The notes under the pieces were generated by a model, which saw only the letters and a list, made by a program, of their open reading frames with translations, had not been told where the DNA came from and did no database searches. The translations under genes and the position numbers were made by a program. This document shows, one piece after another, positions 6,476 to 9,748 of a DNA stretch of 9,748 nucleotides (positions are counted from its first letter, which is position 1; each line of letters opens with the position of its first letter). Source of the DNA: Savagea sp. (GTDB lineage Bacteria > Bacillota > Bacilli > Bacillales_A > Planococcaceae); the NCBI GenBank assembly GCA_030146155.1, contig JASLCF010000208.1:1-9748 (forward strand), written 5' to 3'.

Positions 6476-7960
6476 ATGAAAAATATTTATTTTAAAGAAC
6501 CTTTAGAACAACAATATATCCGCCTATATACACATTTAGCAAACTTGTTTTTTGAAGAATCTAAAGTAGTGATCGATCCACAAGGAGACTTTTTGTTTTC
6601 AATTACACTTGAAGAAAATGAAGGGAAATTTATTGCAAATGGTTGTCTAATCGTAGAGGGACAACAATATCAACATGTAATTCAAGAGCCAATTGAAGAA
6701 GTTTGGCTTTCTGCTCAACATCAACAAAAAAGAATACAGTCGCGTGTTTTCTTAGAGTTACTCGAACAACAAACAGGGATGGTTCAACAGTGGGGCATTT
6801 TGACAGGGATTCGACCAATGAAACTTTATCATAAATTACTACAAAAAATGCAAGATAAAAACTTAGTCCATGAACATCTCGCCAAAAAATACCGAATCAG
6901 TAAATCTAAAATAGAATTACTGAGTGTAATTGAACAAGTTCAAAAAGCAGCCATTCCAGACTTGTATGACTTAAAAGAAGAAGTAAGTATCTATATAGGG
7001 ATTCCTTTTTGTCCTACAAAATGTGCTTACTGTACGTTTCCAGCTTATGCAATTCACAGGAAAAGTGGCAAGGTAGAAACCTTTTTAGAAGCGTTGCATT
7101 ATGAAATCGAACAGGTCGGTGCGTGGTTAAAAGAACATCATAAAAAAATCACAACAATTTATTTTGGTGGAGGAACACCTACATCAATCGAGGCAGAAGA
7201 AATGGCTGCACTTTATACAGCGGTGCAAGAAGCTTTTCCAGACGTTGAGACTATCCGGGAAGTAACAGTAGAGGCAGGTAGACCAGATACAATTACCGTA
7301 GAAAAATTAAATGTACTGAACACTTTTAATATTGATCGAATTAGCGTCAATCCTCAGTCTTATACGAATGAGACATTGAAAGCTATTGGTCGTCATCATA
7401 CGGTGGAAGAAACGATTGAAAAATACTGGTTAGCACGTGAACATGGCATGCATAATATTAATATGGATTTAATTATCGGGTTACCTAATGAGGGCTTGTC
7501 ACATTTTGAGCATTCATTGGAAGAAACAGCAAAAATGCAACCTGAATCTGTCACAATGCATACTTTATCATTTAAAAGAGCGTCACATATGTCGCAAAAT
7601 AAAGAGAAATATAAAGTTGCAGATCGCTCTACTACAGAACAAATGATGAGAATGGGTGAGCGATGGGCTGAAGAAAATGATTATGCTCCGTACTACTTAT
7701 ATCGTCAAAAAAACATTTTAGGCAATTTAGAAAATGTAGGATATTCAAAAAAGAATGAAGAGAGTTTATACAACATTATCATTATGGAGGAAGCTCAAAC
7801 GATTATTGGTTTAGGAAGTGGCGCGTCCAGCAAATTCATTACAAAAGATGGAAAGATTAAACAATATTTAAATCCTAAAGAACCTGTCGCTTATACGTTG
7901 TCTATTCAAAAATCCATTGATGAAAAAATTGACCATTTAAATGAGTTACTGAATTTATAG
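6476..7960 (+). CDS. hemZ: Radical SAM coproporphyrinogen III dehydrogenase-family protein HemZ
   Basis: A 494-residue cytoplasmic enzyme of the HemN/HemW/HemZ radical SAM family. An N-terminal HemZ-specific region of about 170 residues, with WGILTGIRPMKL near 106-117, precedes the radical SAM barrel. The [4Fe-4S] motif CPTKCAYC places cysteines at residues 179, 183 and 186, and the SAM-binding GGGTPTS is at 231-237. In B. subtilis HemZ is linked to oxygen-independent oxidation of coproporphyrinogen III, but the residue after the third cysteine pair position is Phe (CTF), as in HemW, not the extra cysteine of E. coli HemN, so catalytic equivalence is uncertain. Start ATG at 6476 has GAAGGAG 8 nt upstream. 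It follows the yheA terminator, so it needs its own promoter, which I could not identify with confidence. Length matches the family (about 500). Confidence 0.9.
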   Translation: MKNIYFKEPLEQQYIRLYTHLANLFFEESKVVIDPQGDFLFSITLEENEGKFIANGCLIVEGQQYQHVIQEPIEEVWLSAQHQQKRIQSRVFLELLEQQTGMVQQWGILTGIRPMKLYHKLLQKMQDKNLVHEHLAKKYRISKSKIELLSVIEQVQKAAIPDLYDLKEEVSIYIGIPFCPTKCAYCTFPAYAIHRKSGKVETFLEALHYEIEQVGAWLKEHHKKITTIYFGGGTPTSIEAEEMAALYTAVQEAFPDVETIREVTVEAGRPDTITVEKLNVLNTFNIDRISVNPQSYTNETLKAIGRHHTVEETIEKYWLAREHGMHNINMDLIIGLPNEGLSHFEHSLEETAKMQPESVTMHTLSFKRASHMSQNKEKYKVADRSTTEQMMRMGERWAEENDYAPYYLYRQKNILGNLENVGYSKKNEESLYNIIIMEEAQTIIGLGSGASSKFITKDGKIKQYLNPKEPVAYTLSIQKSIDEKIDHLNELLNL

Positions 7961-7963
7961 CAC

Positions 7964-7977
7964 TGAAACCGTTTTCA
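7964..7977 (+). promoter_or_regulatory. CcpA catabolite-responsive element (cre)
   Basis: TGAAACCGTTTTCA fits the cre consensus TGWAANCGNTNWCA at every defined position. It is embedded in an 18-bp near-perfect palindrome (7962-7979, one mismatched pair). It lies between hemZ and the crotonase gene, just ahead of the latter's TATAAT box, a position that would block transcription start. CcpA binding is inferred. Confidence 0.75.
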
Positions 7978-7978
7978 G

Positions 7979-8006
7979 TATATAATGAATGAGTATTCAT
8001 TATATA
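7979..8006 (+). promoter_or_regulatory. 28-bp perfect inverted repeat, FadR/TetR-type operator candidate, over a -10 box
   Basis: Arms TATATAATGAAT (7979-7990) and ATTCATTATATA (7995-8006) flank GAGT. The inner sequence TGAATGAGTATTCATTAT (7986-8003) matches the B. subtilis FadR box, recalled as TGAATGAMTANTCATTCA, at 14 of 17 defined positions, though the best symmetry axis is 2 bp off that of the FadR box. A TATAAT -10 box sits in the left arm at 7981-7986; no good -35 box is visible. Repressor binding would occlude the promoter. Confidence 0.6.
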
Positions 8007-8021
8007 AAAGGGGATGACGAA

Positions 8022-8798
8022 ATGACTAAAGTTTTACGTATAGAAGAACAAGGAAAAGTGATGAACATTACATTGAACAGACCGGGATCAATTAATGCAA
8101 TTCATGCAGAGATGATGAGTGAGTTACATGAGACGTTCAAAGCTCTACAAGACCGAGAAGATATTCAGATTGTTGTTTTACGTGGGGAAGGAAAAGGATT
8201 TAGTTCAGGTGGCGATATCAAAGAAATGCTTTCGAATGAAAAGATGAGTGATATGGAAGGACTGATGCAAACTGTTTCTGCTATAGGGAAAGAACTATAT
8301 CGTTTGCCACAAATCACAATTTCATTCATTCATGGAGCAGCTGCAGGCTTAGGGTTAAGTATCGCGTTAGCTACAGATTTAATCGTAGCCGAGAAAACTA
8401 GCAAAATTGCAATGAATTTTATCGGAATTGGTTTAGTCCCTGATGGAGGCGGCCACTTTTTTATGAAAGAACGTGTGGGGACTGTCAAAGCAAAACAACT
8501 CATCTGGCAAGGAGAAGTCATGACAGCAGAAAAAGCTCATGCACTCGGTTTAGTTGACCAATTAGTCGACAAGTTAGATGAATCAACAACGACTGCAGTT
8601 TTACAAAAAATCAAACAAGCCCCTTTAGCAAGTATGATGGAAACGAAACGCATCTTACAACAATCTAAACTGAAAGAACTAGACGAAATTCTTGCTTTAG
8701 AAACAGTTGGTCAATTGAAAATGAGACAAACAAAAGACCATTTAGAAGGAATCCAAGCTTTTGTAGAAAAAAGAACACCACAATTCCAAGGGAAATAA
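8022..8798 (+). CDS. yhaR: Enoyl-CoA hydratase/isomerase (crotonase) family protein, YhaR-like
   Basis: A 258-residue crotonase-fold enzyme acting on an acyl-CoA, likely in beta-oxidation or an aromatic/acid degradation route. The two oxyanion-hole segments are GFSSGGDIKEM (59-69) and GAAAGLG (105-111). The active-site stretch GLVPDGGGHFFMKERVG is at 137-153: D141 occupies the place of the second catalytic glutamate of enoyl-CoA hydratase, and the first glutamate (PE-x-x-x-G pattern) is absent (NFIGIG). That pattern is closer to PaaG-type isomerases than to true hydratases. I chose ATG 8022 (MTKVLRIEEQ) because AAGGGG lies 8 nt upstream; the longer reading from 7989 starts inside the operator palindrome. 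B. subtilis yhaR, from memory, also sits beside hemZ. The cre and FadR-like sites upstream suggest fatty-acid and catabolite control. Confidence 0.88.
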   Translation: MTKVLRIEEQGKVMNITLNRPGSINAIHAEMMSELHETFKALQDREDIQIVVLRGEGKGFSSGGDIKEMLSNEKMSDMEGLMQTVSAIGKELYRLPQITISFIHGAAAGLGLSIALATDLIVAEKTSKIAMNFIGIGLVPDGGGHFFMKERVGTVKAKQLIWQGEVMTAEKAHALGLVDQLVDKLDESTTTAVLQKIKQAPLASMMETKRILQQSKLKELDEILALETVGQLKMRQTKDHLEGIQAFVEKRTPQFQGK

Positions 8799-8807
8799 AA
8801 AAAGAAG

Positions 8808-8834
8808 TAAACAACACTCTATTTAATCCGATAG
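8808..8834 (+). promoter_or_regulatory. Sigma-D (flagellar) promoter for flaG-fliD
   Basis: TAAA (8808-8811), a 15-bp spacer and TCCGATAG (8827-8834). This matches the sigma-D consensus TAAA-N15-GCCGATAT at 4/4 and 6/8 positions. It lies 41 bp before the flaG start, where a motility sigma factor is expected to act on late flagellar genes. Confidence 0.75.
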
Positions 8835-8875
8835 TAGTACTAATAGAATGTATCCGTGGAAGGGAGGCTCAAATC

Positions 8876-9232
8876 ATGGTTAGAATTCATAGTAATGCGT
8901 TTAAAACTGGTCAACAAATGCAAGGGAATTCAGAGACAACTGTCGTTGAGCAAACAAGAGAATCGCAAGTACAGGCTGAGGTAGCTAGTCAAATTGAAGC
9001 AGCACTTTCTAAAGAAAGTGCAAAGCAAATGACAGATAGTATGAATCGATTTTTAGAAACCGTTGATACACAATTAAAGTTCAAATTTCATGATCAATTG
9101 AATGAATATTATGTGACAATTGTCGATTCAAAAACAGATAAAGTGGTTCGAGAAATACCTTCTAAAAAGTTGATGGATATTCATGCAGCAATGCGTGAGT
9201 TTATTGGACTATTAGTGGACCGTAAAATATAA
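8876..9232 (+). CDS. flaG: Flagellar protein FlaG (YvyC-like)
   Basis: A 118-residue FlaG-family protein encoded just upstream of fliD, associated with flagellar filament assembly or length in several bacteria; its mechanism is not settled. The N-terminal half (residues 1-60) is polar, glutamine- and glutamate-rich and probably disordered or helical. The C-terminal FlaG domain (about 66-118) shows the family pattern LKFKFHDQLNEYYVTIVDSK followed by VVREIPSKKLMDIHAAMREFIGLLVD. Start ATG at 8876 has GGGAGG upstream. A sigma-D-like promoter precedes it, and fliD follows after 16 nt, so the two are cotranscribed. The length is usual. Confidence 0.9.
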   Translation: MVRIHSNAFKTGQQMQGNSETTVVEQTRESQVQAEVASQIEAALSKESAKQMTDSMNRFLETVDTQLKFKFHDQLNEYYVTIVDSKTDKVVREIPSKKLMDIHAAMREFIGLLVDRKI

Positions 9233-9248
9233 AGGAGTGTAAACAATC

Positions 9249-9748
9249 ATGAGAATTAGTGGATTATCTTCAGGAATAGATACAGAATCAATAATTAATG
9301 ACATGATGAAGGCGCATCGTTTGCCTTTAAATAAAATTACACAAAAGAAACAGTATTTGGAATGGCAATTAGACGATTATCGTTCAATCAACCGTGATTT
9401 GCGTAAGCGTTCAGATGATTTGTTTGATAATATGCTACGTTCATCTCAAGCATTTAACCAAAAAACAGTGAACATTTCAAACCCAGAAGCGGTGTCAATC
9501 AAAGGAGTCAATGCAGCGACTGATTTTGCTGGTTCGATTCAGGTCACACAACTCGCATCCCAAGCTTCATTAATTGGTAAGAAAGAGGAGTTCAAAAAGG
9601 ATACCGTGATTAAAGAAGACCAGAGGATTTCAATCCAAGCACCTGGTGAAGATGCGGCGAAAGAAGTTGTCATTAAAGCAGGTACTACTATTCAAAAAGC
9701 ATTGGAGCAAATTAATAAAGAAACAGGTGTCTCAGCATTCTTAGATGA
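9249..9748 (+). CDS. fliD: Flagellar hook-associated protein 2 FliD (filament cap), 5' part
   Basis: The first 166 residues of FliD, the cap that sits on the growing flagellar filament and folds incoming flagellin; the gene runs off the window end. The N-terminus MRISGLSSGIDTESIINDMM is the classic FliD_N start (GL.SGiDt..iv..lM), followed by a heptad-like helix (LNKITQKKQYLEWQLDDYRSIN) and later NPEAVSIKGVNAATDFAGSI, typical of the D0-D1 region. There is no signal peptide, because export uses the flagellar type III apparatus. Start ATG at 9249 has AAAGGAG overlapping the flaG stop, with a slightly long spacing of about 11 nt. FliS and FliT are expected downstream, outside the window. Confidence 0.93.
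   Translation, partial: MRISGLSSGIDTESIINDMMKAHRLPLNKITQKKQYLEWQLDDYRSINRDLRKRSDDLFDNMLRSSQAFNQKTVNISNPEAVSIKGVNAATDFAGSIQVTQLASQASLIGKKEEFKKDTVIKEDQRISIQAPGEDAAKEVVIKAGTTIQKALEQINKETGVSAFLD

Noticed and set aside
7962..7979. Hairpin after hemZ as an intrinsic terminator
   Set aside because: There is no T-tract after the stem, and the sequence is fully explained as a cre palindrome.
7989..8021. Upstream ATG giving an 11-residue N-terminal extension of the crotonase
   Set aside because: It lies inside the operator-like palindrome at or before the predicted transcript start and has no ribosome site; ATG 8022 has AAGGGG at good spacing and fits the family N-terminus.
1..9748. Mobile elements, CRISPR arrays, prophage genes, tRNA or rRNA genes
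   Set aside because: No direct-repeat arrays, transposase or integrase motifs, or cloverleaf-like sequences were noticed by eye; all long frames belong to chromosomal core-type families.

Overview
This window reads as chromosome of an AT-rich, motile Gram-positive bacterium of the order Bacillales, probably in or near the Planococcaceae/Bacillaceae. The evidence is strong AGGAGG-type ribosome sites, GTG/TTG starts, a BdbC-type (DsbB) oxidoreductase, HemZ, and the small Bacillales-specific families YheE, YheB and YheA. From memory, the order yheE-yheB-yheA-hemZ-yhaR follows the Bacillus subtilis yhe/yha region with yheC, yheD, yhaZ and yhaX absent. No mobile element, phage gene, CRISPR array, tRNA or rRNA was seen.

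Layout. Positions 1-1704 (minus strand) hold a tightly overlapping three-gene operon: a DsbB-like membrane disulfide oxidoreductase, a membrane-anchored thioredoxin-fold protein, and an RluA-type pseudouridine synthase whose 3' end lies outside the window. A promoter at 1722-1750 drives it. Positions 1773-3098 (minus) encode a CNNM/CBS/CorC-type transporter resembling the Mg2+ exporter MpfA, ended by a good intrinsic terminator. Positions 3290-4534 (plus) encode an MFS permease, divergent from mpfA; both have 17-bp-spaced sigma-A-like promoters. The MFS gene abuts the convergent yheE with no intergenic base. yheE (minus) and yheB-yheA (plus) diverge around a perfect 14-bp palindrome, and yheA ends at a strong terminator. 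hemZ (6476-7960) encodes a radical SAM enzyme of the coproporphyrinogen dehydrogenase family. A crotonase-family gene (8022-8798) follows. Then comes flagellar flaG-fliD, preceded by a sigma-D-like promoter; fliD is cut by the window end.

Most of the window is ordinary core genome. The most informative regulatory stretch is 7961-8010, in front of the crotonase gene. A site matching the CcpA cre consensus at every defined position is followed immediately by a 28-bp perfect inverted repeat that covers a TATAAT -10 box and resembles the FadR fatty-acid operator. This suggests joint carbon-catabolite and fatty-acid control of a beta-oxidation-type enzyme. Other points for a second look are a terminator-like 12-bp hairpin embedded in the rluA coding sequence, an orphan ribosome site far upstream of the mpfA TTG start, and a very short leader in front of bdbC.

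No gene-free stretch exceeds 300 bases. The largest gaps, 3099-3289 and 4739-4886, are divergent promoter regions described below.
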